In this document: positions 18,913 through 29,248 of the stretch, piece after piece
Position numbering within the stretch: position 1 is the stretch's first letter
How the letters are laid out: each line of letters begins with the position of its first letter
Source of the DNA: Aurantiochytrium sp. KH105
Lineage: Eukaryota; Sar; Bigyra; Thraustochytrida; Thraustochytriidae
DNA: 64,000 nt
Assembly (NCBI GenBank): GCA_003116975.1
Contig: BGKB01000104.1
Location: forward strand, 1-64,000
Reading direction: 5' to 3'
The notes under the pieces: generated by a model
Databases searched by the model: none
The model's input: only the letters and a program-made list of their open reading frames with translations
What the model was told of the DNA's origin: nothing
Position numbers and translations under genes: made by a program

Positions 18913-19663
18913 GTGATAGGTGGCAGCGGTGAGGCATGATTTGCGACCGGCGGCTCGAATGATGGCACGCAGAGGTAGCAAAAGCAGACTCGCCTCGCTC
19001 GGGGCGCCTGCTGCTGGCCGCAGGTCGTGATTGGCATAGAGCAAAAGTTCTCCCTCGTCAACGCGGATTTCTCTGCTTTGGGATGCAAGCTCGTCGTATT
19101 TAGAATACAAATGAGGCACTCGCACGCGGACGCGGCCGACTGCGATGTGAACTCATGCGACGAAGTTGCGCGTTGGTGACCGACCACAGCCGTCGATCGA
19201 TGGAAGCTCGAACAAGCCGTGATTGATAGAGGACAATGGACCTGCATGCAACAACATGAATGAAAAAGATTATACTATACCTGGCCAATAGAGGGCAGTA
19301 GTACTGGGTAATTATGCGTGACGTGACGACGACATGGTCTGTAGTACTGTTCAAAAAAGTGTCTTTGTCATCACGCCATGAGACTGTACCGCCTGCACGT
19401 GAGGCTGCCTGCATGCGTGCTGGCGTGCCTGTGTGCCGGCCTCGGTCAGCCGGTCGGTGGCGCGATCGCAAGTAGTGTATTCTGCGCACGCATTACACGT
19501 GCATGTAGAAGTCAATTAAAGGGGTCATACGATCGATCAGTCGACGATCGATCAAAGGAACAATCGGCCATCAAGATAAGTCGGTCGTGAAGATGGACGG
19601 AGCAATGGATGGCTGGGTGCCTGGCTGGCTAAATCGAGGAATGGAAAGAGATCGGACGATCGG

Positions 19664-20572
19664 TCAGTCGGTTCGAGAGTAGACGCGATTCGAGATGATC
19701 TTGTCGCTCTTCTCGTCGCGAACCTCCTCGAGAAGCTGGCCCGACGAAAGAATTTCGCGACGGGTCAGTCGCGCGCCATGCTCGCCGCCGGAGGGGCTCC
19801 GCGCGTCGACCTTGGAGCGGACGATGAGCTCGCCGTTGACCTTGCCCCGCGCCCATGTGGCGCTGCAGGTCGTCGCCTCACCCTTTTCGTTCTCGCTGTA
19901 AAACTCGATCCCGATTGTGAACTTGTGCATCACCTCGCGACGGTCGTTAATCGAAACGATGGTGAATTCGTTGCCTTCTTGATCAATCTCTAGGGTCTGC
20001 TGCTGTGAGCCGGCATACTTTAAGGCGAGCTTGGAGAACCTGGATGAGACCTCGAGCTCTTGGAGAAAGTTTTCGTCGTCATCGACCCTCTCGCTGACCC
20101 AGGTGCCCGAGAATGGGTTTTGAGCCTCGACGCGGGGTTTGGCCACCTGGACGAGGATCGACGCCTTGGGGCGGGCCTTGGTCGCCTGCTTGGTCCCGGC
20201 GCCGCGGACCTTGGCTGGATTTGGGCGAGAACCCGTGCCGAGGTTCTGTGAATCAAGGTTTTGCTCCTCGTAATCTTCTTCGTCCTCAACGATGGTGTCA
20301 ATGAGGCCGCCCTCGACAAGACCAAAGAGCCCTCCACGTTGGCTCGTGCGCAGACGCGGGAGCGAAATGCGTCCTCCGGGCGATGATTTTTTCTTGGTCA
20401 AAAGCCGCGGTTCCACGATGGAGCGCCCAGACTTTTCCCGCCTCGCGAAACTCTCCGACTTGACAAGCATCGGTTGTTCCTCCTCCTCCTCCAACTTGAC
20501 ATCTCGCTTGTTGGCTCCGCGCGACTTGTTCCGGCGCACGGACGCGCGCAAGCTCTTGCGGATGCTCACCAT
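19664..20572 (-). CDS. FABP/lipocalin-fold protein with basic N-terminal extension
   Basis: A 302-residue protein from the ATG at 20572. The first 150 residues are disordered and strongly basic with short acidic islands (EEEEEE near 29-33; EDEEDYEE near 96-103). Residues about 151-300 read as a ten-strand fatty-acid-binding-protein-type barrel: NPFSGTWVSERVDDDENFLQ, then FSKLALKY, FTIVSINDRREVMHKFTIG, CSATWARGKVNGELIV, and the closing ISNRVYSR, which matches the FABP ending (T.R.Y.R). Members of this fold bind fatty acids, acyl-CoA or retinoids in the cytosol; the conserved terminal Arg/Tyr that grip the carboxylate appear present. In a lipid-rich protist a fatty-acid chaperone is a natural inference, but the long basic tail is unlike a simple FABP and may tether it to membranes, nucleic acid or acidic partners. 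Confidence 0.7.
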   Translation of the reverse strand: MVSIRKSLRASVRRNKSRGANKRDVKLEEEEEQPMLVKSESFARREKSGRSIVEPRLLTKKKSSPGGRISLPRLRTSQRGGLFGLVEGGLIDTIVEDEEDYEEQNLDSQNLGTGSRPNPAKVRGAGTKQATKARPKASILVQVAKPRVEAQNPFSGTWVSERVDDDENFLQELEVSSRFSKLALKYAGSQQQTLEIDQEGNEFTIVSINDRREVMHKFTIGIEFYSENEKGEATTCSATWARGKVNGELIVRSKVDARSPSGGEHGARLTRREILSSGQLLEEVRDEKSDKIISNRVYSRTD

Positions 20573-21516
20573 CCTGTACGAGCAGGGGAAAGAAGTGAAG
20601 GTATGCGCCCGCGAAGAAGATAACGAGAACAAGGTCTGCCTCCAGCAACGACACCCAGGACTTCACGCGACGAAAGAAACGCCCCGCCGGGTGTTCCCCG
20701 CCCCCACCGCCACCACGAAGGCGACGCCTTTGCTCTCCTCTTCGCCTGAGGATCCCGCGCCGCCTGCGAGGCGTGGACGTCGGCGGAGAGCGAGGGCGTC
20801 CCGCGCTCGCTCGCTCGCTCGTTCGTTCGCTCGTTCGCGCGTTCTTTTCTTTCCGTGATCTTCCCTCGCGCCCTCGACGCTGCCCGCGGGCCGGCGCGAC
20901 GTGCAGAGTCCGCCGCGCGGGGCGCCCCGCCGCCCCCTCCCCCGCGTCGCGCGAGCGCGAGCCTCCCGCGGCGGCAGCTCCTCGCGAGGCCGTACGCGTC
21001 GCTCCTCGCGGCGTCGAAGCGGGTCTGCTGCACGTCCTCGAGACAGCGGGCTCGGAGGGAAACACAGGCGCGGCGCGCCTCACGGGACCCGGGGCGCTCC
21101 CGCCGCGAGAGAGACGGCGCGCCGCGGGGTCCGGTGCGGGAGGGAGGGTGTGCGCTGCACGTGCCGCACGGCCGTGAAGAGCGCCTCGCTCGGGGCCTTG
21201 GAGAACGAGAAGCTGCAGCTGCAGCTGCTCGAGGTGGAGGTGGAGGTGGAGCTCGAGCAGCTGCAGCTGCAGAGGCCGGCGGAGAAGGGGGGGAGATGGA
21301 GGGGAAGATGGAGGACAAGCGGCCACGGCTACATGGGCAAAGTTGAAGTTGAAGACGAAGTTGAAGCTGAAGACGAGGGGGTGGACGAGCGCGGCTCCGG
21401 CGCGTCGATTGATTGGGCCAGCGATAGTGGAAGACGAAGAAGTTGAGCATGGCGACGGAGGCGAGGAAGACGCATGACGGCGGGAACGGCGATAAGAAGA
21501 TGAGAGGACGGGGCCA

Positions 21517-21517
<1 letters not shown>

Positions 21518-21561
<44 letters not shown>
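21518..21561. repeat. GGCT tetranucleotide repeat
   Basis: Eleven perfect GGCT units. Confidence 0.9.
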
Positions 21562-22566
21562 AGCTTGGAGTCGCTTTCGGATGACCGCTGTTGAATATGG
21601 TGCAAGAGCTGACACCAGCGACCGAACTCGAGGTGACCGCGAGAAAATTTCGATGGCGGTGTTCATCATCACGGCCGCGCAAGGGAAGAAATGCGACGCG
21701 CGAGGAAGATCAGCCAGCAAGGCCTCGCCTGTTGCTGCCGCAAGCGGTTGCGCAGGGTGGGTCAACGCGACGACTCCACGAGGAAGGCGAGCGGTCTTGC
21801 TTTGGGGGGGAGTTCGAGGTACAAGGCCTGCAAGCTAGATGCGGTGGAGATCACCCCTGAGTCCATCCATCGCTTGCTCAGCCAGCTGAGAGGCAGCCAG
21901 GCAGATCGAAAATATTTTATAACAAAAAATAAAAAATGGTCTGGGCTCTTGGGCCCCTCAAGTTGTTAGACAGACTTGGACAAGCTTGCCGTCGTCGTCG
22001 CAGTGCTTTCGAATAGCTGGGACTTGTCGATTTGTCATCCCTTTTCGGAGTTCCTTCCGCCAATGGCTGTGGCTTGCGCCGTGTTTGTGTAGTACGTGTT
22101 GGAGACGATGGAATGAGATTCGCCCCAAGAGACAGCCCGGACCAGTCCACGCGCACCAGCCGGACCATGCACACCCCTTTCTCCTCTTTCTCAATTTTCT
22201 CCAAAAGAGCGACAAGCTCACCAAGCAAGTGGGGATGAGCAGGATAGGCTGTGGCAGAAAAGGGCTGGCTGATGATTCTTTTCATACACGCATATCGTCG
22301 TAGGTAGTCGTCTTTTTCGTCTTCTCCTCCTTCGCCTTTGTTTGCGCGCGCTCGTGATCCGCAAAGACTGCCTGCGTGCCTGTCTTGCAGTGCTTTCTTT
22401 TCTCTCTGTGCTCGTCCGTGCGTGTAGTGAGTGCACGTGCTGGCGACGAGCGTCGCAACCTTGACCCTCAGCGAAATGAGAAGCCAAGCAGCAACCGAGA
22501 AGAAGCGGCCCTTTAATCTGCCATGGCTGCGACGAGCAACAGTGCAGCTGCAGCACCAGTATCGGC

Positions 22567-22710
22567 ATCAGCAGCAGCAGCAGCAGCAGCAAAGTAGTTG
22601 GCAGACGCAAGCGGCCCGAGCTCTTATTCACAAAAGGGCAGCGACGAGGACGACACGAGCAACAATAACAATAACAACAACAACAACAACGACGACGACG
22701 ACAACGACAT
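22567..22710. repeat. CAG then AAC/GAC triplet repeats
   Basis: A CAG run at 22568-22591, followed by AAC and GAC runs at about 22660-22710, in the leader of the SAM-DUF445 gene. Confidence 0.8.
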
Positions 22711-22833
22711 CAAAAGCAGCAGAACCCGAAGGACAGAGGCGGCGCCGACGACGGACGTACGGGCTGGCAGACAAGAGGAGACGGGACGAGACCTGACGAG
22801 CTGGCGCGGGGCGAGACTCTTGAAGACGGCGCC

Positions 22834-24582
22834 ATGGCGCCCAGCACGACCAAGGTGGCCGCCTGGAGCGAGCAGGACGTCCTCGCGTTCCTGGGCAATA
22901 CGGACGCGGAGGTAGCGCGCGCTGTGGCGAGCCGGGGCCTCATCAATGGCCGGCAGCTGGAAGCACTCACCTCGGAGGACGACTGCGCAGGCGTACTCGG
23001 CGACCGCAGCCTTACGAGAAGACTCCTCAGCGCCGCCGCACGCGCAAGAGCACCAAACAACAGCACAAGCAGCCGCCAGGCCGGCGAAGACGATTTTGCA
23101 TACAAGCGCCTTGAAGACAGCTACAGCGGGGACAACGAAAACAACAATGGCAACGAAGACGGCGATGAGGCCTGGGACCCCGAGCAGGGCATGGACGAGG
23201 TCGATCCGTCGAAACACACCTTTCCCACGCTCTTTGAACGACCCAGTCTTCTCACGGTCACCCTCGTGCTGCTTTGCGCAGGGAGTTGTGCCCTTTGCTG
23301 CACGGTGCTACGCGATACGCTCGCCGATGCTCTGCACGTGGACCGCAAAGATTTTGTCAAAGAGTTCCTTCGATACGCCTCCATTCCAATCTTCATGGTG
23401 CCTTTTACCTATGTGCACATTTGGCTCGCGCTCTACATGACCTTTTACCCGACTCGATTCCGCGGCTGCTGCCAAATCCCGGGAACAAACGTGGGCTTTC
23501 CGCTTGGCTGGCAAGGCATTATCCCTTTCAAAGTTGAACCCATGGCCCGTCTGGCCGTGGACCAAATGACCGCCAATCTCCTCGACGTTCAGGAAGTCTT
23601 TGACCGCATTGATCCTGCCGTCTTGGCTCGTGAGCTCGAGCCAGAGCTCCACAAGCACACTGCGCGCGTCCTCGACCTCGTTCTTGCCAAAGAGGCCCCA
23701 TACGCCTGGAAACTCGTGCCACAGGCGGTGCGCAACGAAGTGCTGCGTCAGTCCACCAAGGAGTCGCTCCAGGTTGTAGAAGAGCTCTTGCAAGAATTAC
23801 AGGCTGACATTGAGGACTACTTTGACCTGCACAAGCTGGTGGTCGGAATTCTAGTGAATGATGTTGACCTCTTCAACGACCTCTTTATTAGCTGCTCCGA
23901 TCGCGAGCTCGCTTTTATTCGCAACAGCGGCGCCTACATGGGCGGTTTCTTTGGCATTGGACAAATGATTCTCACCATCGTCTTTCGGGGCCAGCCATGG
24001 ATCCTCCCCGTAGTCGGGCTCATTGCTGGCGCCATCACAAACTGGATCGCACTCATCGTTATTTTCTCGCCCGTGAACCCGATACCGCTTTGTGGCGGCC
24101 GCATCGTGATTCAAGGCCTCTTTTTAAAGCGCCAGCCGCAGGTCGCCAAGCTCTATGGGCATGTCGTTAGGCACAAAATTCTCACGGCTGAGAACCTCAA
24201 TCGAGCCCTCATGCGAGGTCCCAAGCGCGAGCAAGTGCTTGCGCTCTCGCAGCGTCACATCCGAGCTGCCTTTGACCGCACCGTAAACGTCGTCGGTCCT
24301 TTGCGCAAACTCGTGGGCGATGCCCTCGACCGCATCGGTGACAGCGTTGCTCACGAGCTCAGTCATGACATGTACGATATTATGCGCTCGGCAGAGCCAT
24401 ACATGAATGACACCTTTGATCTTCAGCGCACCTTGACGACGCGAATGAGCAAGATGCCGCCACGCGATTTTGAGCGTCTCCTTCACCCAATCTTTGAGCA
24501 AGAGGAATGGAAGCTAGTTCTTGTGGGCGGCGCTCTTGGCGCCTTCTTTGGTGTCTTCCAGGCAAAGTTTGCCAACATGTAG
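22834..24582 (+). CDS. SAM-like domain plus DUF445 membrane protein
   Basis: A 582-residue multi-pass membrane protein. Residues about 8-72 look like a sterile alpha motif (W..DVLAFL, GLINGRQLEALT..D, LGDRSLTRRLL). After a disordered linker come hydrophobic segments near 137-160 and 180-205, then a long helical section and a second membrane pair near 370-412 containing LIAGAITNWIALIVIFSPV, which is the DUF445 hallmark (G...NW.A....F.P). The C-terminus LVLVGGALGAFFGVFQAKF is the family's usual terminal hairpin (G..G..iG..Q). DUF445 proteins occur in bacteria and some eukaryotes; their biochemical role is unknown. The SAM-like head suggests assembly with partners. The ATG at 22834 lies in a good context after a repeat-rich leader. 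Confidence 0.8.
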   Translation: MAPSTTKVAAWSEQDVLAFLGNTDAEVARAVASRGLINGRQLEALTSEDDCAGVLGDRSLTRRLLSAAARARAPNNSTSSRQAGEDDFAYKRLEDSYSGDNENNNGNEDGDEAWDPEQGMDEVDPSKHTFPTLFERPSLLTVTLVLLCAGSCALCCTVLRDTLADALHVDRKDFVKEFLRYASIPIFMVPFTYVHIWLALYMTFYPTRFRGCCQIPGTNVGFPLGWQGIIPFKVEPMARLAVDQMTANLLDVQEVFDRIDPAVLARELEPELHKHTARVLDLVLAKEAPYAWKLVPQAVRNEVLRQSTKESLQVVEELLQELQADIEDYFDLHKLVVGILVNDVDLFNDLFISCSDRELAFIRNSGAYMGGFFGIGQMILTIVFRGQPWILPVVGLIAGAITNWIALIVIFSPVNPIPLCGGRIVIQGLFLKRQPQVAKLYGHVVRHKILTAENLNRALMRGPKREQVLALSQRHIRAAFDRTVNVVGPLRKLVGDALDRIGDSVAHELSHDMYDIMRSAEPYMNDTFDLQRTLTTRMSKMPPRDFERLLHPIFEQEEWKLVLVGGALGAFFGVFQAKFANM

Positions 24583-24839
24583 GTCAACGTAGTGCCCAAG
24601 TTAAAGGTTTTTATTTCTCTCTGAGGGTGGGTGTAAAAGGAGAACGAACGATGCTAGATTGTTTGACGAATCCTTTTTCTTTTTATATAATCCTTTTCCC
24701 CTCTTCGAATCGAGATACCTACCAATGGTGGACAAGCGCATAGCACCCCTCGTGGGTTCGTTTCTGATCAAGTCGAGCATCTTTGCGCATACCTTCCCCT
24801 TCCCAATGCATCTGCATACTTCCAAGAACCCAAATACGT

Positions 24840-25883
24840 TCATGATGACTCTGCGTTGCGCGCATGTGGTAGAATGTCCGGACGCACATAGAGATAAAGC
24901 GCGCCAGGACCAGCTCGCTTGTAGTGAGGCATAAGCTCTGCATGATATGCGAGCTTGTCGCTGTAGGTTTGCTCGACCGTAGGCACATGAAGAGCGCTTG
25001 CCATCTCCTTTCGTACATTGCGCGCAAAAAGCGCCGCATCAGCTTTCTCCATCTCATTAGGCTCGTAGAGTGGAAGATAGCGCACGCGCAAGCGGTGTCG
25101 CCACTGTGCAAGCATGCGTAAAAGATGTGTTGGCGTGTGCACCGATTCATATGCTGGCGAAAAGTCTCCGCGAGAAGCATCAATGGGGAACTCGAGAACC
25201 ACAGGAAGAACCGGGGCGCCCGGGCGAAAAGCGCCCGTTTTGAACTGCAAAAGACACGTCCCGTTTGTAGTCGTTCCTTCGGGGAACACAAGCAGTGGCT
25301 GTTTCTCGTCTTTGCGAGGACTCTTCACCCTCGAGAAGATCGCCTCCGAAGCACTCGGACCGCCACCCTCGCGGTCAACCAAGAGACCTCCAAGCTCCAT
25401 GGCGACGTAGCCAACGAGGGGGACTTTCAAACAGGTCTTTTTCATGACGAACGAAGGGCAATGCACTGTCGACATAAAGTACAAAATCTCAAGATACGAA
25501 ATGTGATTCGCAACAATCACACGCGGTCGCTCTTGCAAGCCTTGCGCATCGCCCTCGACTTCAATATGATAAAAGCCAAGGATCCATAGGGTCCAGCGCG
25601 TCACACGGCGGGTCACAGCGAGCTTGTAGCGCTGCGGAACGCCAAGACGTGCACTCGCTGCGAGCGCCAAGCCGTACGTTCCGAGAAGCGTTGTCAAGAG
25701 ACCGATCCTCACGGGGACCAGCGTCACGAGCGCGATGGCAGTTTTCAGTCGCGTCCACGCGTCCATATTCGCGTCCACACGCTGGAAAGGAGCTATCTCT
25801 GACGTTACAGCATCGTCGTCGTTCTCGTGGGTCTCGCGCTCTTGACTCGCGCCGTGCTCATCTTGGCCCCCACGTCGACGCAT
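24840..25883 (-). CDS. Lysophospholipid acyltransferase (LPEAT/LPCAT-like, PlsC family)
   Basis: Re-acylates lysophospholipids with acyl-CoA at the ER. A 347-residue protein from the ATG at 25883 (the longer frame starts with GTG). Membrane segment near 52-76, then the PlsC motifs: motif I VANHISYLE (about 124-132), motif II around GYVAMELGGLLVDRE (about 158-172), motif III LVFPEGTTTNG (about 198-208), and motif IV near APVLPVVLEFP (about 223-233). In motif I the acid of H-x4-D is Glu instead of Asp. Plant LPEAT-type enzymes also have NHxSY(I/L)E, which, with EGTTTNG, points to the LPEAT/LPCAT1 branch rather than AGPAT. Animal LPCAT1/2 and some plant enzymes carry C-terminal EF hands; none is seen here. 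It is convergent with the DUF445 gene. Confidence 0.88.
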   Translation of the reverse strand: MRRRGGQDEHGASQERETHENDDDAVTSEIAPFQRVDANMDAWTRLKTAIALVTLVPVRIGLLTTLLGTYGLALAASARLGVPQRYKLAVTRRVTRWTLWILGFYHIEVEGDAQGLQERPRVIVANHISYLEILYFMSTVHCPSFVMKKTCLKVPLVGYVAMELGGLLVDREGGGPSASEAIFSRVKSPRKDEKQPLLVFPEGTTTNGTCLLQFKTGAFRPGAPVLPVVLEFPIDASRGDFSPAYESVHTPTHLLRMLAQWRHRLRVRYLPLYEPNEMEKADAALFARNVRKEMASALHVPTVEQTYSDKLAYHAELMPHYKRAGPGALYLYVRPDILPHARNAESS

Positions 25884-26818
25884 GAAGAGAGTCCGCGGGC
25901 CCCTCGCGTTTGCTCTGCCGTCGCTGCTGCGAGCGCGTTTGTAGCTGGCAGCGCGTAGCACAGGAGCGCAGGGCTCCTGTCTGCCGACTCTACTTGGTTG
26001 CCGCAGGTGTCCCTTCTCGCGCTTTGTTCTGCGTTTTTACTTTCATTGTTCGTCGCATCATCATGGCATCAGGCCTCATAATCAAGGTCGTCGCTTGGCG
26101 AACCTCATTGCGATCAATGTGTAGCACGTCTTCGAGATTCTTGACAGCGTCCGCGATATTGAAATACTCTCGTTCTTCTGACGCGCTCCGCGGTTCTTTC
26201 TCTTTTTATTCTTGGCTCTGTTGCTATTTTGGGGTTTAGAGATCCAACTCGCAAAGGATCCGTTACGGCTTATTTTCTCAAGAGACAAATTGCCGCGACG
26301 ACGACTCGTGGCGGCGGCACTCGAATTTGCAGTTCAGAGCTGAAGAAATCTAGTTTCTGCCTACCACACGGAGTCGCACAAGTCGCAAAAGATCCTCTCT
26401 CATGCCAAACTTTGCTTTTTATTTATTTTTAACGAAGGCGTGCCGGGTCAATCGTTCACGGACTGGATCCGTTTTGGTCCACTTTCTGCATAGAGTCCTC
26501 CAAAAAGGCTAACATGGAGGTCATCCGTGCCTAACAAAGTCTCGTTACGCGTTATTGAAAGATATCAATACACAGTAAGAGGAAGGACTATTTCATATTG
26601 TGGTTGCGCGCGGCGCTCCGCGGCGTTGCCGAGAGAGAGGGAGGTCAGCGCTGTCCCGCGACATTGAGCCTCGGCTCGACGTACGCCGCAAAGGCCTGCC
26701 TCAAATCAATTCGCGATGCCGTGCGAGGTTGCTCTCGCGAAGGCACGATTGAGCACGGCCTCAAGACCCTCGGACGCGAGGATTTATTGCTGCACAAGGG
26801 TTTAGTGAAGTGCGAGGG
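25884..26818. other. Divergent spacer between LPEAT-like and IQ-motif genes
   Basis: AT-richer than most spacers (about 26030-26620). No gene, repeat array or RNA is recognised. Confidence 0.4.
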
Positions 26819-28090
26819 ATGCGTGCGAATGGTCGCGAGACCATGACGAAGTCCAGAGGCGTGCCACGGAAGCCGGCGGTACCACGAAGCCCGAGCAAGC
26901 CTCGGGCACCAGGACGAAAGGCATCGCCGCGCCAGACGAATGTAGACATCACAAACAGCTCGCGCGTCGAAGGAGCAAAACTTGGGTGCGCCTCCAGAAA
27001 TCATGGATTTACTGCCAGCTTCGTGAACGGCATGAACCGCGACACGTCGTTGCAAGCGGCGACTCACGCCAATTGGCTTGCGGAAACAAGACTCCAGAGA
27101 AAGCGCGCGACTTTTGAAGCTCAAATCCTCAGGTACGAGGATTTTCATCAGCGAATGCTCAAGGAGATATCATTGCTACGGAAACAGGAGGAACGCAAGT
27201 CTTTGCGTGAGGCCCGGCGTGTGCAGTTTCGTCGCGAGAGAGATAGTGCGGTTCGCATTCAGGCCGTGTTACGCGGTAAGATGGTTCGACAACAAAACGA
27301 AGCCATCCGTGCAGCCGCATCAAGGCGGAGACGATCTTCGCTTCTCCGTATGGATCAGCGACGTCGCGAAGATGCGGCGTGTGTTCCTTTACAAGGCGCG
27401 TGCCGAGGGTGGCTTAGCCGTCGTCGTGCGCGAGCGCGTCAAGAGGCCTCGATCACCTTGCAGCGATTCTGGCGTCGGAGAAAGCTAGAGAATCATAAAG
27501 CCGAGCTCGCGGTGGTTCACCTTCAGGCGCTGTACCGTGGGCGGCTTATTCGCTCGCTACTGCAAGATGATGATGATGATGACGATGATATTGACGACGA
27601 GGATGACATGGACGGTGACGATACGAATGAAATGGACAACGAGAATGTTGCTGATGATGGTAAAGTCGAAAAGGAGGGTGAAAAGAAGAATGGCATCACA
27701 AGATCGCAGGGCGATATAATTGCTGGTGTTGCCGCAGCTGCCTGCGACCGGGAAGATACTGTCGCCGACGCTATGGTTCAGCCGCTCGCTGCAAAGACTT
27801 TATCATCCTTGACAGCCAAGTCCGGCGGGGCTCGAGTCACCGAGCAGCCTGAACGCAGCGAAGGCGACTTATCATCAGCAGCGATTGCCGCATCGGAAGG
27901 AAAGGTTGCCGCATCCGCGAGAAAGCAGGCTCGGTCGAAGCGCCGCGGAAAACGCAGGCGCTACCGCAATTCGACTGTTTCCGAGGCTCGCAAGGTCCGA
28001 AAACGCAGAAACAAGGCGGCACTGAACATGCAAAAGACGTATCGCGGTTATCGTTCGCGGCTGCGGCAGCAGACCAACACGAAAAAATAA
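26819..28090 (+). CDS. IQ-motif (calmodulin-binding) protein
   Basis: A 423-residue basic protein from the ATG at 26819. IQ-type motifs (IQxxxRGxxxR) are visible as VRIQAVLRGKMVRQ (about 145-158), CVPLQGACRGWLSRR (about 188-202), ITLQRFWRRRK (about 212-222), VHLQALYRGRLIR (about 233-245) and a C-terminal NMQKTYRGYRSRLR. These are calmodulin/EF-hand-protein binding helices, as in myosin necks, ASPM and IQCE-like proteins. A run of eight Asp followed by an acidic stretch (about 250-280) separates the central IQ array from the last one. No motor or kinase domain is present, so it is probably a cytoskeletal or ciliary adaptor, without a specific match. An AATAAA overlaps the stop codon (28086-28091). 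Confidence 0.75.
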   Translation: MRANGRETMTKSRGVPRKPAVPRSPSKPRAPGRKASPRQTNVDITNSSRVEGAKLGCASRNHGFTASFVNGMNRDTSLQAATHANWLAETRLQRKRATFEAQILRYEDFHQRMLKEISLLRKQEERKSLREARRVQFRRERDSAVRIQAVLRGKMVRQQNEAIRAAASRRRRSSLLRMDQRRREDAACVPLQGACRGWLSRRRARARQEASITLQRFWRRRKLENHKAELAVVHLQALYRGRLIRSLLQDDDDDDDDIDDEDDMDGDDTNEMDNENVADDGKVEKEGEKKNGITRSQGDIIAGVAAAACDREDTVADAMVQPLAAKTLSSLTAKSGGARVTEQPERSEGDLSSAAIAASEGKVAASARKQARSKRRGKRRRYRNSTVSEARKVRKRRNKAALNMQKTYRGYRSRLRQQTNTKK

Positions 28091-28884
28091 AGCCGCGTCT
28101 CGCTCTGACCTCTGCGCGGTCGACTCGATTCGACGCTCGCAGGCCATGGAAACAAGGAAGGAAGACTCGCCGCCTGGGTCAAGGCAGATGGACAATGCCA
28201 CAAGAGACGCACACTGCCCTGACTGAACCGCTGGTCCTGCTGTCGCGATCGATGCCCACAAGATGACACAACACAATGCGATAGTCCACACGACACGCCC
28301 ATTCTCGTCTTGACACGACGAGGCGTCTGCCTCGCGATCTTGCCTGGCGCGCTCGCTCGCTCGCTGGCTGGCTCAATCGCGGCGTGCCGACACCGCTGGT
28401 CGCGCCCCGTGGCCCCGCTGCTGCTGGCACGGAGCTCAATTTCCGCACGCAAGTCAAGTCAAGACAAGACAAGACAAGCCCTCCCGCCCGCAGCGCGTGC
28501 GGCAGGCCGCCTCATGCTGTCTGTCTCCATCCATCCGCGAACCGGGATGTTATATTCGCAGCACCGGCCAGCTGCAACCAGCTCAGCAGCACCAGCAGCA
28601 GCTGCTCCAGCTGCAGCTGCAGGTGGTGGCAGAAGGCCAGGTCGCGGTCGCGCTGACTCAGCTTCTTGCGGCCATCGTGGACCCCGAGTTCTCTTTTCGC
28701 GGGTCGCCGCTGGAGCAGCTGCAGCCCCGAGGTGACGAGAGGAGTGCGTGCTGTGCTGCAGCTGCCAGAGACCCGCCACTGAGCCCCTGCGCACGCCACG
28801 GCCCCGTGGTCCTCGCGGCCCTCGAGTCCAAGAGGTCCTCCGCCACGAGCGCCTCACCGCCGAGCTCGGCCCGGGCCTTGCGCG

Positions 28885-28911
28885 CGACAGCGACAGCGAC
28901 AGCGACAGCAA

Positions 28912-28948
<37 letters not shown>
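28885..28948. repeat. GACAGC hexanucleotide repeat
   Basis: About ten units with one GACAGC-to-AACAGC variant. Confidence 0.9.
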
Positions 28949-29114
28949 GCAGGGCGAGCGGGCCCGCGTGAACGGTGGCGTACGTGTTGGGCGTGCCGGG
29001 TCTGCGCGCCCGGTCCGGCGCGTACGTCAGCATGGCGAGCGCTTCCTGAAGAGCGTCGCTGCGTGGCCCATCGTCATTGCTCGAGCCTATAATGTAGCAG
29101 TAGAAAGGTGATGT

Positions 29115-29163
29115 GAATGAATGATCGAATGAATGAATGAATGAATGAATGAATGAATGAATG
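29115..29163. repeat. AATG tetranucleotide repeat
   Basis: Roughly ten GAATGAAT-phase units with one interruption near 29124. Confidence 0.9.
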
Positions 29164-29206
29164 TAATACATTGCGCTTGAGCTCGAGCAGGTTGAGCGCA
29201 CCGAGG

Positions 29207-29248
29207 TCGAACTCGTCGAGCTCGTCGAGCTCGTCGAGCTCGTCGAGA
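29207..29248. repeat. GTCGAGCTC nonanucleotide repeat
   Basis: Four tandem units containing overlapping SacI/XhoI-type palindromes. Confidence 0.85.

Larger units (their letters stand above)
17727..19663. other. Spacer upstream of sulfotransferase 2
   Basis: Promoter of sulfotransferase 2 and 3' flank of the FABP-fold gene. It contains a CTG/CAGCTG cluster (18708-18751) and a GATG tetranucleotide repeat (18871-18912). Overlapping frames of 96-185 codons at 18284-18841 have no recognisable content. Confidence 0.4.
20573..22833. other. Divergent spacer between FABP-fold and SAM-DUF445 genes
   Basis: A GC-rich 2.2-kb promoter region. GCTC repeats (GAGC on the FABP sense strand) lie near 20807-20836; CAGCTGCAG palindromes near 21211-21226 and 21257-21272; a GGCT repeat at 21518-21561; CAG and AAC/GAC triplet runs near 22567-22710. 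Minus-strand frames of 435 and 399 codons here are low-complexity shadows of this composition. Confidence 0.4.

Noticed and set aside
20298..21765. Overlapping 435- and 399-codon minus-strand frames
   Set aside because: Composition is Arg/Ala/Pro/Ser low complexity produced by GC-rich repeats (GGCT, GCTC, CAGCTG); they overlap each other and the FABP-fold gene.
28885..29248. Regularly spaced repeats resembling an array
   Set aside because: Simple tandem microsatellites with no unique spacers; not CRISPR.
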